64,000 nt of DNA from Deltaproteobacteria bacterium (GTDB lineage Bacteria > Myxococcota_A > Polyangia > GCA-2747355 > JADLHG01). Every line of letters begins with the position of its first letter. Position 1 is the stretch's first letter. The DNA lies in NCBI GenBank assembly GCA_020848905.1, contig JADLHG010000082.1, positions 34,808 through 98,807 on the forward strand, written 5' to 3'. Below the pieces are notes generated by a model, which saw only the letters and a program-made list of their open reading frames with translations, was not told where the DNA came from and ran no database searches. This document shows, piece after piece, positions 49,774 to 58,093 of this stretch. The position numbers were made by a program, and so were the translations under genes.

Positions 49774-51321
49774 ATGGCCAGGGCGAAGGCGGCGAAGGCG
49801 AAGCCGAGGGCGCGGCTCGACGCCGTCCCCATGACGATCGGCCCGCTCGTGCCGTTCTTCTGGGGTGAGGGCCGCTACATGCTCTGGCTGGCGAAGTCCA
49901 AGGCCAGCGCGGAGGCCATGCGTCGCGCGGCCACGAGCCCGGAGGGCGACTTCCCGGTCTTCCTCGACCGCGTCGGGATCGGCCGGGGCTCGCTCGACCT
50001 GTTCATGAAGCACCCCCTGCGGAAGAAGCACCTCCTCGGAGGGCTCATGTTCCGGGTGCTCCCCGACCGCTTGATCGTCAGCCACATGGTCGTCGACCCG
50101 AAGTTCCGTCGCCGCGGGATCAACTCGCTCATGATCGAGCGGATCCAGAAGCAGTTCGACGGCAAGCCCGTCTACTACTACCGCCCGACGAAGGAGGGGC
50201 GCGCGTTCATGGAGGCGCGCGGCGGCGAGGAGTCGGCCAGGAACCCCGGCCGGGACGACGCGATCAAGGACGCCTTCCGCGCCTGGCAGGGAGGGGACGA
50301 CGCCGCCCTGGAGCGCCTCAAGGTCGAGCGCGAGCGCGCTGGCCTCGATCCGACGCCCGAGCACCCCGAGTTCAAGGTCATGGCCGACGGGGCCCGTGGC
50401 GCCGGCTGGAATGGCAAGGCCCGCATGACGACCGCCCAGGCCGAGGCGGCGATCATGCACGAGTTGAAGCGCCGCGGGTGGCACCCGGACCGCCAGCCGA
50501 GCCAGGTCGCGTTCAACATTCGCGTGTGGATCTCGCCCGACGCCCAGCGCCGGATCGTCTTCAACAAGAAGACGGTGACGTGGGAGATCGGCGGGCGCGG
50601 GCGCTGGGAGAAGGACTACAGGATCCACACCTACCTTGAGCGCGAGTCGACGGTCGACGCTGCCGCGCGGCTCATGCTCAAGAAGGCGGCCAAGCCGATC
50701 ACGCGCGCGGAGTGGACGACGCCGCTCCAGAACCCGCCCGGCGACGCGCGCGGCTGGGACGCCGAGAGGCGCGCCCTGGAGCGCGCCGCCATGGGCGGCG
50801 ACGCGCAGGCCGCGTGGCGGCTCGTGGAGGAGGTCGCCCGGCGGTCCCCGCACGGCTCGCACAACGCCGGCCTCGCCGTGATCGTTCTCAAGCCGCTGCG
50901 CGTCTCGGGACTGCGCTGGCCTCCCTTTCGCCGCGTGATCGGGCTTCCGAACCTCGTCGAGAAGAAGCCCAAGAAGTCCAGGGTCACGAAGTGGGGCTGG
51001 AAGGTCTACTACCCGACGAAGTATGAGAACGGCTGGGAGGCCGACAGCAAGACCGCCGCGTTGCGTTCGGCGACGAACGGGATCCAGTCGAGCGTCCGGC
51101 AGGCCTGGGCGCCCTACCCGAGCGCGACCGGGTTCCTGACCGACCGCGTGCTCGTGATCGAGGACTTCGCGGGCTACGAGGCGCTGGGCACCAGCAACGC
51201 CTACTGGCACGACGTGCCGGGCCTCTCCGAGCGCAGCCGCCTCGCGTCCGCGTCGGCCGAGGAGATCATGCGCCGCATGACGCCTAGCGACTGGACGGCG
51301 CGCATGACGGAGGGCGGCTAG
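49774..51321 (+). CDS. GNAT-type N-terminal domain plus Asn-Pro modules
   Basis: 515 aa from ATG 49774 (GGAGGGGG upstream). LIVSHMVVDPKFRRRGINSL, then MIERIQKQF, is a GNAT acetyltransferase core near residues 95-125, with FRRRGIN in place of the usual Q/R-x-x-G-x-G/A. Then ARNPGRDDAIKDAFRAWQGGD and LQNPPGDARGWDAERRALERAAMGGD introduce further modules, ending in a beta-type domain. Acceptor substrate unknown. First gene of a four-gene enzyme operon. Confidence 0.68.
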   Translation: MARAKAAKAKPRARLDAVPMTIGPLVPFFWGEGRYMLWLAKSKASAEAMRRAATSPEGDFPVFLDRVGIGRGSLDLFMKHPLRKKHLLGGLMFRVLPDRLIVSHMVVDPKFRRRGINSLMIERIQKQFDGKPVYYYRPTKEGRAFMEARGGEESARNPGRDDAIKDAFRAWQGGDDAALERLKVERERAGLDPTPEHPEFKVMADGARGAGWNGKARMTTAQAEAAIMHELKRRGWHPDRQPSQVAFNIRVWISPDAQRRIVFNKKTVTWEIGGRGRWEKDYRIHTYLERESTVDAAARLMLKKAAKPITRAEWTTPLQNPPGDARGWDAERRALERAAMGGDAQAAWRLVEEVARRSPHGSHNAGLAVIVLKPLRVSGLRWPPFRRVIGLPNLVEKKPKKSRVTKWGWKVYYPTKYENGWEADSKTAALRSATNGIQSSVRQAWAPYPSATGFLTDRVLVIEDFAGYEALGTSNAYWHDVPGLSERSRLASASAEEIMRRMTPSDWTARMTEGG

Positions 51322-53547
51322 GTGGCCCTCTGGAACCCCATCGTCGCCGCCAAGGCCCCGCCCCTCGTGATCACGACCAAGGAGCGGAAGTTCACCGGCG
51401 GCCGGGGCGAGGTCAAGTTCTTCGCCACGCTCCGCGACGGCACGCCCGTCGGCGAGATGTTCGTCAACTTCGGGAACGTGAAGATCAAGGGCGTCCCCGC
51501 GGCGTCGATCTTCTGGATCGGCGTCGAGCCCGAGTTCCGCGGCATGGGGATCGCCACGAAGCTCTACGAGGCCGCGCAGCGCCTCGCCTGCGAGCGCGGG
51601 CGGGTACTCGCCTCGGACGTGACGCTCAAGGAGGGCTCGCGCGGCTTCTGGGAGAAGCAGCGGGCGAAGGGCCGCGCCACCAGGCACCGCGAGAAGGTCG
51701 CCGGCAAGCCCATGTTCCGCTACGCGCTTTCTTGTCCGGCGACGTCGCTGAACCCGCCGGCCGGGGTCCGCATCGATGTCGTGCCGTCTCGGGATCGGAC
51801 GCCCTACTCCGCGTTCGACGTGGTCGCGACCCTCGACGGCAAGGTCGTGGGCGAGCTTCTGATCGACCGGCGATCGACCGCCCCCGGCGCCGAACTGTTC
51901 GTCGCGGTGGCCGAGGTCGACGAGAGCGTTCGACGCCAGGGGATCGGCACGGCGCTCTACCTCCGCGCGGCCGAGGAGGCCAAGAAGCGCGGGTCGCAAC
52001 TGCACAGCGGCACCATGAGCGACTACGCGGCCAAGCTGTGGAAGTCCATGATCCGATCCGGCAAGGCCAGGGAGGACGACGAGGGGTACGTCATGAACCC
52101 CGCCACCCGGACCAAGCTCCGGGTCAGGATCCTCGACCGCGGCGAGCACGGCTTCGTCGTGCGCGGCTACGTCGGTCGGCGCGCGGTCGGCCACGTCGCG
52201 GCCGTGCGGAGCTACCGCACGTTCGACGTGGTCTCGGCCGAGGTCGAGGAGGCTTCGCGCAAGCAGGGGATCGGGCGGCGCCTCTACGAGGCGGCGCATG
52301 AGGAGGCTCTCCGTCGCGGGCTGCCGCTCAGGTCGCAGGGCTTCCAGCGCAGCCGCGCGGCCACGGGCGTGTGGCGCGCCGTGGCGCGGGACGACGCGCG
52401 CGTCGAGGCGCGCGGGGACGACTTCGTGTGGAACCCCCCGACGAGCCCGCCGGTGCAGGCCGCGGGGACGATCGGGCGCCTCGTGGTCGAGGGCTGGTCG
52501 GCGCGCTCGGTCGAGCAGGGCGCCGCGTGGCTCCGGGCGGCCCTGGAGGGGCTCCCGGTGGGCGTCACCTACCTCGTGGCTCCCGGCGGCTTCCTGACCG
52601 TCTCCGCGTCCCTGCGCGGCGTTCCGGCGGGGTGGGCGTCCCGTGTGGGGGAGATCGGCCGCTTCCGGCAGATCGCCGAGGGGGTGGTCGAGGATCTCCT
52701 CAGGGCGGCGCCGCGCGGGCAGGCGCGCTTCTTCTCCTTCGGCCTCGACGTCCGCGACCCGAACAGCCCCGAGCACGTCGAGTTGGTCGTCGTGGCCGAC
52801 CTCGACTCGCGCCGGATCGCGCACCTGACCGCGAAGACCTACCCGACGGCGGATCAGGAGAACACCCTGGTCCGCGAGGTCGACTGGCGAGCGCACCTCT
52901 GGGAGCCCGGCAACGGCGACCGCGTGCTCGTGCTCGGCTGCCATGACCTGAACGTGTTCAACAACCGCGGCTTGAAGGCCGCCGCGAAGGGCGGGTCCGG
53001 CGCCGCGCGCCATAGGACGCTCGTGGACGGGCGCGAGGTCTTCGTCGGGTTCGACCCGACTCACGTCCTCCACCACCCCCACGGGACCGACGTGGCCGGC
53101 ACCTGGCGCGTCGCGTGGTCGGGCGCCTCGCAGCTTCTGCCGCACCTCGTCCAGGGCGTCTCGGGGATCGCCCACCCGCGGTTCCGCGGGAGGCCCAACG
53201 ACGACCTGGCGGTCGTCCTCGCGGCCACCCAGGTGCCCCCGTGCGCGTCCGTCGACCTCGTCGTCCTCGGGAACGATCGCGCCGTCGGCCAGCAGGCCGA
53301 CGCGATCCCGCTCGACCTCGACGCGCCCGCCGACCCCCGCGAGACGGCGCGGCTCAAGGAGCAGGCCCAGGCCACCTACGAGCGCGGCATGCGCGAGTGG
53401 CGTCACTACGAGCGCACGGGGGAGCGGCTGCACCCCCGTGCGCGCACGACGAAGCCCCAGCGCCCCTCGGTGCGCTCGGCCCGCAAGGGGCTCAAGGCGA
53501 CGCCGAAGAACTCGTGCCCGGCGACCGTGATCAAGGAGGCCCGGTGA
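51322..53547 (+). CDS. Triple GNAT acetyltransferase fused to an unknown C-terminal domain
   Basis: 741 aa. Three GNAT cores with acetyl-CoA loop motifs: FRGMGIATKLYEAA (about residue 72), VRRQGIGTALYLRAAEEA (about 203) and SRKQGIGRRLYEAAHEEA (about 312), separated by SLNPPAGVRID, VMNPATRTK and VWNPPTSPP linkers. The C-terminal 350 residues are a distinct alpha/beta domain (VLVLGCHDLNVFNNRG, FVGFDPTHVLHHPHGT) that I do not recognise. Confidence 0.75.
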   Translation: MALWNPIVAAKAPPLVITTKERKFTGGRGEVKFFATLRDGTPVGEMFVNFGNVKIKGVPAASIFWIGVEPEFRGMGIATKLYEAAQRLACERGRVLASDVTLKEGSRGFWEKQRAKGRATRHREKVAGKPMFRYALSCPATSLNPPAGVRIDVVPSRDRTPYSAFDVVATLDGKVVGELLIDRRSTAPGAELFVAVAEVDESVRRQGIGTALYLRAAEEAKKRGSQLHSGTMSDYAAKLWKSMIRSGKAREDDEGYVMNPATRTKLRVRILDRGEHGFVVRGYVGRRAVGHVAAVRSYRTFDVVSAEVEEASRKQGIGRRLYEAAHEEALRRGLPLRSQGFQRSRAATGVWRAVARDDARVEARGDDFVWNPPTSPPVQAAGTIGRLVVEGWSARSVEQGAAWLRAALEGLPVGVTYLVAPGGFLTVSASLRGVPAGWASRVGEIGRFRQIAEGVVEDLLRAAPRGQARFFSFGLDVRDPNSPEHVELVVVADLDSRRIAHLTAKTYPTADQENTLVREVDWRAHLWEPGNGDRVLVLGCHDLNVFNNRGLKAAAKGGSGAARHRTLVDGREVFVGFDPTHVLHHPHGTDVAGTWRVAWSGASQLLPHLVQGVSGIAHPRFRGRPNDDLAVVLAATQVPPCASVDLVVLGNDRAVGQQADAIPLDLDAPADPRETARLKEQAQATYERGMREWRHYERTGERLHPRARTTKPQRPSVRSARKGLKATPKNSCPATVIKEAR

Positions 53548-55724
53548 CCCGCAAGACGTCCGCGACGACCGCGACCCTGCTCAACGCCCCGACGGGCCCC
53601 CTGACCCCCGGCGTCTACGTCGGCGTGTCCGGCACGTCCGGCTACGACTTCCTCATGGCCTCGACCGTCGCGGGAGCGACGCGCCTCGTGGGCGAGCGGT
53701 TCGCGCCCGACGGGCGGAAGGTGATCACGGTCCTCGTCGGCGACGCCGCCCGCGGCGCGCGCCGGCAGAACCCGGACCTCGCGCCGGGTGAGGGCGAGCG
53801 GCGGCGAGTCACGATCGGTCCGGACTTCTTCGCGAAGCCCCTGCGCGACTATCGAGACTGGCCGCAGGGGTGGTGGCGCGAGGCGGTTCAGAATGCCGTG
53901 GACGCCGGCGCGCGCAACATCGCGCTCCGAGCCGTCGAGAACGCCGACGGTACGTGGACCGTGTCGTGCGACGACGACGGGAGCGGCATGTCCCCCGAGA
54001 CGCTCACCACCAAGTTCTTGGACATGGCCGGGACGTCGAAGACCGACCCGACGTCGGGCACGACCGGTGGGTTCGGCGAGGCCAAGCGCCTCCTCCTCTT
54101 CCCGTGGATCTCGTGGAAGGTCTACACCCGCACGTCGCTCGCCGTCGGCACCGCCGACGACTACCGGATCGTTCACGACCGCCCTGCGCGGACGGGCACG
54201 CTGGTCGAGGTCGTCATGCCCAAGGACACCCACACCCACGCCGGTCCGGCGCGCGCCTTCCTGGGCAAGTGCTACCTCCCGCGGGTGGGGATCACGGTCA
54301 ACGGCGAGCGGGTCTCGGCCAATCTGAGGGCTTCGGACCTCGTGGAGGACTTCGCCCTCGCCCAGGTCTACGCCCCCAAGATCGCCGGCACCGGGTACAC
54401 GATGATCGTGCGCGTCAACGGGATCTATATGTTTGAGCGGTATACCAATGACATTCCCGGGCGTCAGGTGATCTGCGAGATCACCGCGCCGTCCGTGCAG
54501 GTTCTCACGTCCAACCGCGACGGGTTCCGCCATGAGGGCCTGGCGCGCTCCGTGGACAACCTCATCTCCCGCCTTGCCGCCGACACGCGGAGCGCCTTGA
54601 GCCGCAAGAAGGGGCACTTCACGAAGGTCTATGAGGGCGATCCTGCCCTTCGCTACCGGAGCGAGTTGAAGGCGGCGCGCCTGATCGAGCAGATCGGGCC
54701 GATCAACAGCGGCTCCCGAACGATCACCACCGAGGTGATCCAGACGATCAGCACCGAGGTCGACGCCTACCGCGAGGAGGCCGAGCGCGAGTCGACCGCG
54801 AAGACCTCGGGCGGCGGCCTTCCGTCGGGCGGCACCGCGAAGACGATCCTTGAGGCCGTCGCGGGGGCTGGGCAGTCGACGTTGGAGGCGACCGCCAAGA
54901 ACCTCGTCTGGCGCCAGCCCTTCATCGTGATCAACGAGGTCGACGACCTCGCGACCTCTCGCGGGGCCGGCAAGCTCAAGAAGTTCTTGCCTGAGTCCAT
55001 GACGCCGCAGATCGCGCGCCTTGCGAAGGTCTGGAGCGAGTTGTGCCGCTACGCCCTCTCGCGCCTCAACAGCTTCCCCGACGGCGGCTACGGCGTCGGC
55101 TTCATCTTCAGCGAGGACAAGGGGGCGGCCTTCCTGCCCGGCGCGAGCGTCGCGCAGGCCCCGAATCTCTTCGGTCCGAAGTCCGGGTGGCTGCTGCTCA
55201 ACCCGGCCAAGAACTTCAAGCACCTGACGAGCGGCGCGTCGATCGAGGTCTGGTCGCCCACCAAGGACGCCGACCTGAAGTGGCTCTTCGCGGCCGTGGT
55301 GCATGAATGCACGCACGTCGTCGACAACTGCGCCTACAAGGAGCACAACGAGGACTTCGCGGCGGCGCTGACCTACAACATCGCTCGGCTGGCCGACGGC
55401 TTCCGTCACGCCCGGCAGATCGTGGCCGACAACAAGCTCAAGGACGTCGAGGGCGTGCGCCAGAAGCGCAAGCGGGCGCCGTCGGCCGCGGAGCGCCAGG
55501 CGGCCGTCGACCTCATGAGCCAGGGCTACTCGACCGAGGAGGAGGCCGACCTCCTCCGCACGTCGGTCGACGTCGCGGTCAGCAGCTACGACCGCGCCGC
55601 CGCGAAGGAGAAGCTCTACCAGACGATCTCGTCCCGCGTCCGGCGCGCGGCGGGCTTCGTGCCCACGGTGGCCGAGGTCGAGGAGATCAAGCGGGGCTGG
55701 TCGACCGCTGGGCTCTGGGGCTAG
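53544..55724 (+). CDS. GHKL ATPase fused to an HExxH metallopeptidase-like domain
   Basis: 726 aa from a GTG overlapping the previous stop. N-box WREAVQNAVDAGA (Glu113, Asn117), G1 box DDDGSGM near 143-149, and TGGFGEAKRLL near 170 define a GHKL (Hsp90/MutL/histidine-kinase type) ATP-binding fold. No kinase His region is seen. A Thr/Ser linker leads to a C-terminal domain with AAVVHECTHVVD (HECTH at 587-591) and NEDFAAALTYNIARL, a zinc-metallopeptidase pattern with a downstream Glu. Substrate unknown. Confidence 0.8.
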   Translation: MTRKTSATTATLLNAPTGPLTPGVYVGVSGTSGYDFLMASTVAGATRLVGERFAPDGRKVITVLVGDAARGARRQNPDLAPGEGERRRVTIGPDFFAKPLRDYRDWPQGWWREAVQNAVDAGARNIALRAVENADGTWTVSCDDDGSGMSPETLTTKFLDMAGTSKTDPTSGTTGGFGEAKRLLLFPWISWKVYTRTSLAVGTADDYRIVHDRPARTGTLVEVVMPKDTHTHAGPARAFLGKCYLPRVGITVNGERVSANLRASDLVEDFALAQVYAPKIAGTGYTMIVRVNGIYMFERYTNDIPGRQVICEITAPSVQVLTSNRDGFRHEGLARSVDNLISRLAADTRSALSRKKGHFTKVYEGDPALRYRSELKAARLIEQIGPINSGSRTITTEVIQTISTEVDAYREEAERESTAKTSGGGLPSGGTAKTILEAVAGAGQSTLEATAKNLVWRQPFIVINEVDDLATSRGAGKLKKFLPESMTPQIARLAKVWSELCRYALSRLNSFPDGGYGVGFIFSEDKGAAFLPGASVAQAPNLFGPKSGWLLLNPAKNFKHLTSGASIEVWSPTKDADLKWLFAAVVHECTHVVDNCAYKEHNEDFAAALTYNIARLADGFRHARQIVADNKLKDVEGVRQKRKRAPSAAERQAAVDLMSQGYSTEEEADLLRTSVDVAVSSYDRAAAKEKLYQTISSRVRRAAGFVPTVAEVEEIKRGWSTAGLWG

Positions 55725-55726
55725 CC

Positions 55727-56581
55727 GTGGACGCGCGGATCCGCACCCTTCAGCGGGCGGCCAGCATGGGCGACTCCGAGGCGCGCCAGCGCCTCTACTG
55801 GGAGGCCTTCAGGGCCGGCGTGTTCGGCCCGGGGGTCAACGTACACCCCGATCAGGTCGACTCGACGTATGGCTTCCGCGCCGCGCTCCAGGGGCTGGCC
55901 TTCCTCGGGGACAAGGACGCGGCGAAGGTGCTCGCCGAGGCGGTCCGAGAGGCCGCCCCGCTCTACCGCGACGAGACACCTCGCGCCAAGGTGCCGTCGA
56001 AGCTGACGCACGATCTTCTGACGTTCTCCTTCGGTTCGATCGGCATGGTCGCTCTATCGACCGAACTCGTGCGGTACATCCTGACGTGGGCCGAGGATCT
56101 TCACGTCCCCCGCGGGCATGAGATGACCGCCGCTGTCGCTGCCTGGGAGGTCGTCCGGACCGCGGAGCGGCAGATCGTCCTCGACGTCGAGCGCCTGCGC
56201 GCGGGCGACGTCGAACGCGGGGCGCCCATGTTCGGCGGGATCGCCGGTCGCATCCTCGGCCGGCCACCGCTGGTCTCCGAGCAGCACAACCTCTTCAGGG
56301 TCGGAGACCGCGTCTCGCGGGACTACGACGCCTTGGTCCGCCGTGAGGGCAACGCCAGCTTCTGGCGCGCGATCGAGACCTCTACGACCTTGGCCTCAGT
56401 ACTCCTTGACGCCAACGCGCCGCGGGTGGTGCGCCTCTGGGACCGCGTCCGGCGTCTCGTGACGGACGTGAACTACTACCCCTCCCCCGCGGAGGTGGCC
56501 CAGGCCAACCGCGACCTCAAGGCCGCAGCGCGCCCGCCCCTCGTGGCGCTCATGACCCAGGGCTACGTGCCCGTGCCGTAG
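55727..56581 (+). CDS. Helical protein with the GD-helix repeat motif
   Basis: 284 aa from GTG 55727. It starts VDARIRTLQRAASMGDSEARQRL, the same helical motif as the NPSADERRR family but without the Asn-Pro. All-helical. It ends convergently, overlapping the leftward gene by 19 bp. Unknown function. Confidence 0.65.
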   Translation: MDARIRTLQRAASMGDSEARQRLYWEAFRAGVFGPGVNVHPDQVDSTYGFRAALQGLAFLGDKDAAKVLAEAVREAAPLYRDETPRAKVPSKLTHDLLTFSFGSIGMVALSTELVRYILTWAEDLHVPRGHEMTAAVAAWEVVRTAERQIVLDVERLRAGDVERGAPMFGGIAGRILGRPPLVSEQHNLFRVGDRVSRDYDALVRREGNASFWRAIETSTTLASVLLDANAPRVVRLWDRVRRLVTDVNYYPSPAEVAQANRDLKAAARPPLVALMTQGYVPVP

Positions 56582-57198
56582 GCCCACGCCACGAGGGCCC
56601 GCTTCGCGTCGGCGAACGCGCGGTCGAGCGGCACGGCCGAGGCCCCGCGGCCGGACATGGCCTCCTGAATGGCTTCGCGGAAGAAGTGCCCCTGGTCGCG
56701 GCCCTCGGCCGCGAAGCCGTGGACGACCGACGAGATCCACCGCTCGCCGGGGGCGAAGTCGAAGTCGTCGAAGGCCACCGTGACCGCGCCGTGCTCAAAG
56801 GCCATGATCACGCCGGAGATCGTTCGCAGGCGCTGCACGGCGGTGACGCGCTTCAGGCTCCCACGGATCCTGGCGGCCTTGGCCTCCTCGACCTTCAGCC
56901 GCGAGCGCGCGGCCGAGAGCGCAACGCGCGGCAGGACGCCGGGGATCTCCATCAGGGCATGCAAGGCGCCACCGAGGTTCCTTCCGACGGCGCCCACGAG
57001 CGCCCGCGCGTCGTAGTCCTCCGGGTCGGCCTGGGCCAGCACCTCGGCGCCCTCGTCGCCCACGAGGAGGAGCGCCTTGTACTGGTCGCGGGTCGTGAGG
57101 CCCGCGCGCATGCGCTCCCCGAGCCACCTGGCGCGGTCCTGCGGATCGTTCCCGAGCGTCGCCGCGCGCTGCGCGCGGCGGGCGGCGAAGTCGCTCAC
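56563..57198 (-). CDS. Helical-repeat family protein, leftward
   Basis: 211 aa from GTG 57198, which overlaps the stop of the upstream small gene. GNDPQDRARWLGERMRAGL, then TTRDQYKALLLVGDEGAEVL, is the family repeat (compare LRRGEVTTEQVRVAAVLGD). A beta/alpha C-terminal domain follows (GAVTVAFDDFDFAPGERWI). Last gene of the leftward operon. Confidence 0.65.
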   Translation of the reverse strand: MSDFAARRAQRAATLGNDPQDRARWLGERMRAGLTTRDQYKALLLVGDEGAEVLAQADPEDYDARALVGAVGRNLGGALHALMEIPGVLPRVALSAARSRLKVEEAKAARIRGSLKRVTAVQRLRTISGVIMAFEHGAVTVAFDDFDFAPGERWISSVVHGFAAEGRDQGHFFREAIQEAMSGRGASAVPLDRAFADAKRALVAWAYGTGT

Positions 57199-57410
57199 GA
57201 GGACGCCGGCGGGTCGACGGGGAGGTCGAGCTTCCACCGCTTCGCGAAGCGCCTGGCGCCCGCCAGGTCGGTGTCGCGCGAGTAGAGGGTCGGGTGTCTC
57301 AGCCGCGAGCCCCGGTAGTAGCGGTCGACGACCCACGAGATCCGGTAGTGGTCGCTGCCGAGTCTCCGCACGCGATGACTCTTGCTCGGGTTGGGGGAGA
57401 ACCTGCCCAT
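57195..57410 (-). CDS. Small basic protein
   Basis: 71 aa, ATG preceded by AGGAGG. MGRFSPNPSKSHRVRRLG, then HYRISWVVDRYYRGSR. It lies directly downstream of the tmRNA terminator. Unknown; an RNA-associated role is only a guess from location and charge. Confidence 0.6.
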   Translation of the reverse strand: MGRFSPNPSKSHRVRRLGSDHYRISWVVDRYYRGSRLRHPTLYSRDTDLAGARRFAKRWKLDLPVDPPASS

Positions 57411-57430
57411 GAAGGCCTCCTAGAACAACG

Positions 57431-57461
57431 CGAGCGGGCTCGGACCCCCCGAACCCGCTCG
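57431..57461 (-). terminator. Hairpin downstream of tmRNA
   Basis: Leftward: CGAGCGGG and CCCGCTCG arms (8 bp) with an inner TCGG/CCGA pairing and a G-rich loop, then CGTTGTTCT. It ends the tmRNA transcript 16 nt past its 3' end. Confidence 0.6.
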
Positions 57462-57476
57462 TGCTGCAACACGCAA

Positions 57477-57884
57477 TGGAGCCGCCGGGAGTCGCACCCG
57501 GGTGTCGAAGAGGCGGTTGGTGAGGCACTACGCGCGTAGCTGGTCTGTTGATCTCGACGGACTCGGGCGCCCAGCACCCCTCCTCCGTCCAGCCCGCTGG
57601 CGTCTCGCCCCTCCGCGCGCGGGCACGCGGGAGGGCCAGCCTCTGCTTGCGACCTACCCTACTTCACCCACGAGGCGCTGGGATCCGCAGGGCACGACCG
57701 GGGAGCTTGCGCTACGCGGTCACGAGGGTCTCACCGACGAGGACGTTGGCGTCCTCCATCGACAAGCCCTCGGGGATGTCGTTGGTCACGGCATCTAGGG
57801 TTGTGATCGGCTTTTTACGCGGCTCCGACCAACCGCGGCGCGCACCTTTCCCGCTCACCTCCCGATCGAGTCTGTACCGGCCCC
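57477..57884 (-). ncRNA. ssrA: tmRNA with a 26-residue tag
   Basis: About 408 nt read leftward. The 5' GGGGCCG pairs with CGGCTCC at the 3' end, giving the G3-U70 pair that AlaRS needs, with discriminator A at 57477 and no encoded CCA. The T arm is CCGGG-TGCGACT-CCCGG. The block from CGGTTGG through CGTAAAAAGCCG matches pseudoknot 1 of bacterial tmRNAs, followed by CCCTAGAT and resume codon GCC at 57792. The tag (57712-57792) reads AVTNDIPEGLSME then DANVLVGETLVTA, then TAG. It frees stalled ribosomes. A long tag ending in LVTA rather than LAA is unusual. Confidence 0.88.
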
Positions 57885-57896
57885 TTGAGAAGCGCG

Positions 57897-57924
57897 ACCC
57901 TACCATGGTCGGGTCGGTTGTCAA
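57897..57924 (-). promoter_or_regulatory. tmRNA promoter TTGACA-N16-TAGGGT
   Basis: Leftward -35 TTGACA at 57919-57924 and -10 TAGGGT at 57897-57902; the mature 5' end is at 57884. It gives tmRNA its own transcript within the tRNA operon. Confidence 0.75.
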
Positions 57925-57932
57925 CTAGATGA

Positions 57933-58007
57933 TGCTCCAGGCGGGGATCGAACCCGCTTCCTCCCAGATCCATACTCTGGGTGCTCGACCTGTTGAGCTT
58001 CTGGAGC
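57933..58007 (-). tRNA. tRNA with an expanded anticodon arm, isotype uncertain
   Basis: 75 nt. Acceptor GCTCCAG/CTGGAGC with A73, D arm GCTC-AACAGGTC-GAGC (GG present), T arm GCGGG-TTCGATC-CCCGC are canonical. The anticodon arm is 19 nt instead of 17: CCCAGA-GTATGGA-TCTGGG. With U33 placed normally the anticodon would be AUG, yet the discriminator and 5' base do not suit tRNA-His. A 9-nt loop on a 5-bp stem is the alternative. Confidence 0.7.
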
Positions 58008-58009
58008 GT

Positions 58010-58090
58010 TCGGCAGGACGGGAGTCGCACCGCGTGTCTCGCAGGAGGCCTTTCGGCCGCCCACGCGCTCTTCTCTTGAGCTACCTGCCG
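58010..58090 (-). tRNA. tRNA-like RNA without an anticodon loop (GAAA-capped)
   Basis: 81 nt. Acceptor CGGCAGG/CCTGCCG with A73; D arm GCTC-AAGAGAA-GAGC lacks the GG pair; T arm has a bulged stem (ACGCGG/CCCGT) and loop TGCGACT with G instead of U55. The anticodon arm is one long helix, CGTGGG and CCTGCG then GGCC-GAAA-GGCC, with a single mismatch, so no anticodon is exposed. Two bases separate it from the next tRNA. It pairs with its paralogue at 58094. Confidence 0.7.
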
Positions 58091-58093
58091 GGA

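Noticed and set aside
49300..53433. Antisense open frame of 1377 codons on the minus strand
   Set aside because: It is the G/C-rich complement of the GNAT genes; composition is Arg/Leu/Ala/Asp/His-rich without domains, while the plus strand shows clear GNAT motifs and ribosome sites.
57933..58007. Assignment as tRNA-His from the apparent AUG anticodon
   Set aside because: tRNA-His normally has GUG, an extra G at -1 and C73 in bacteria; none is present, and the anticodon arm is two bases too long.
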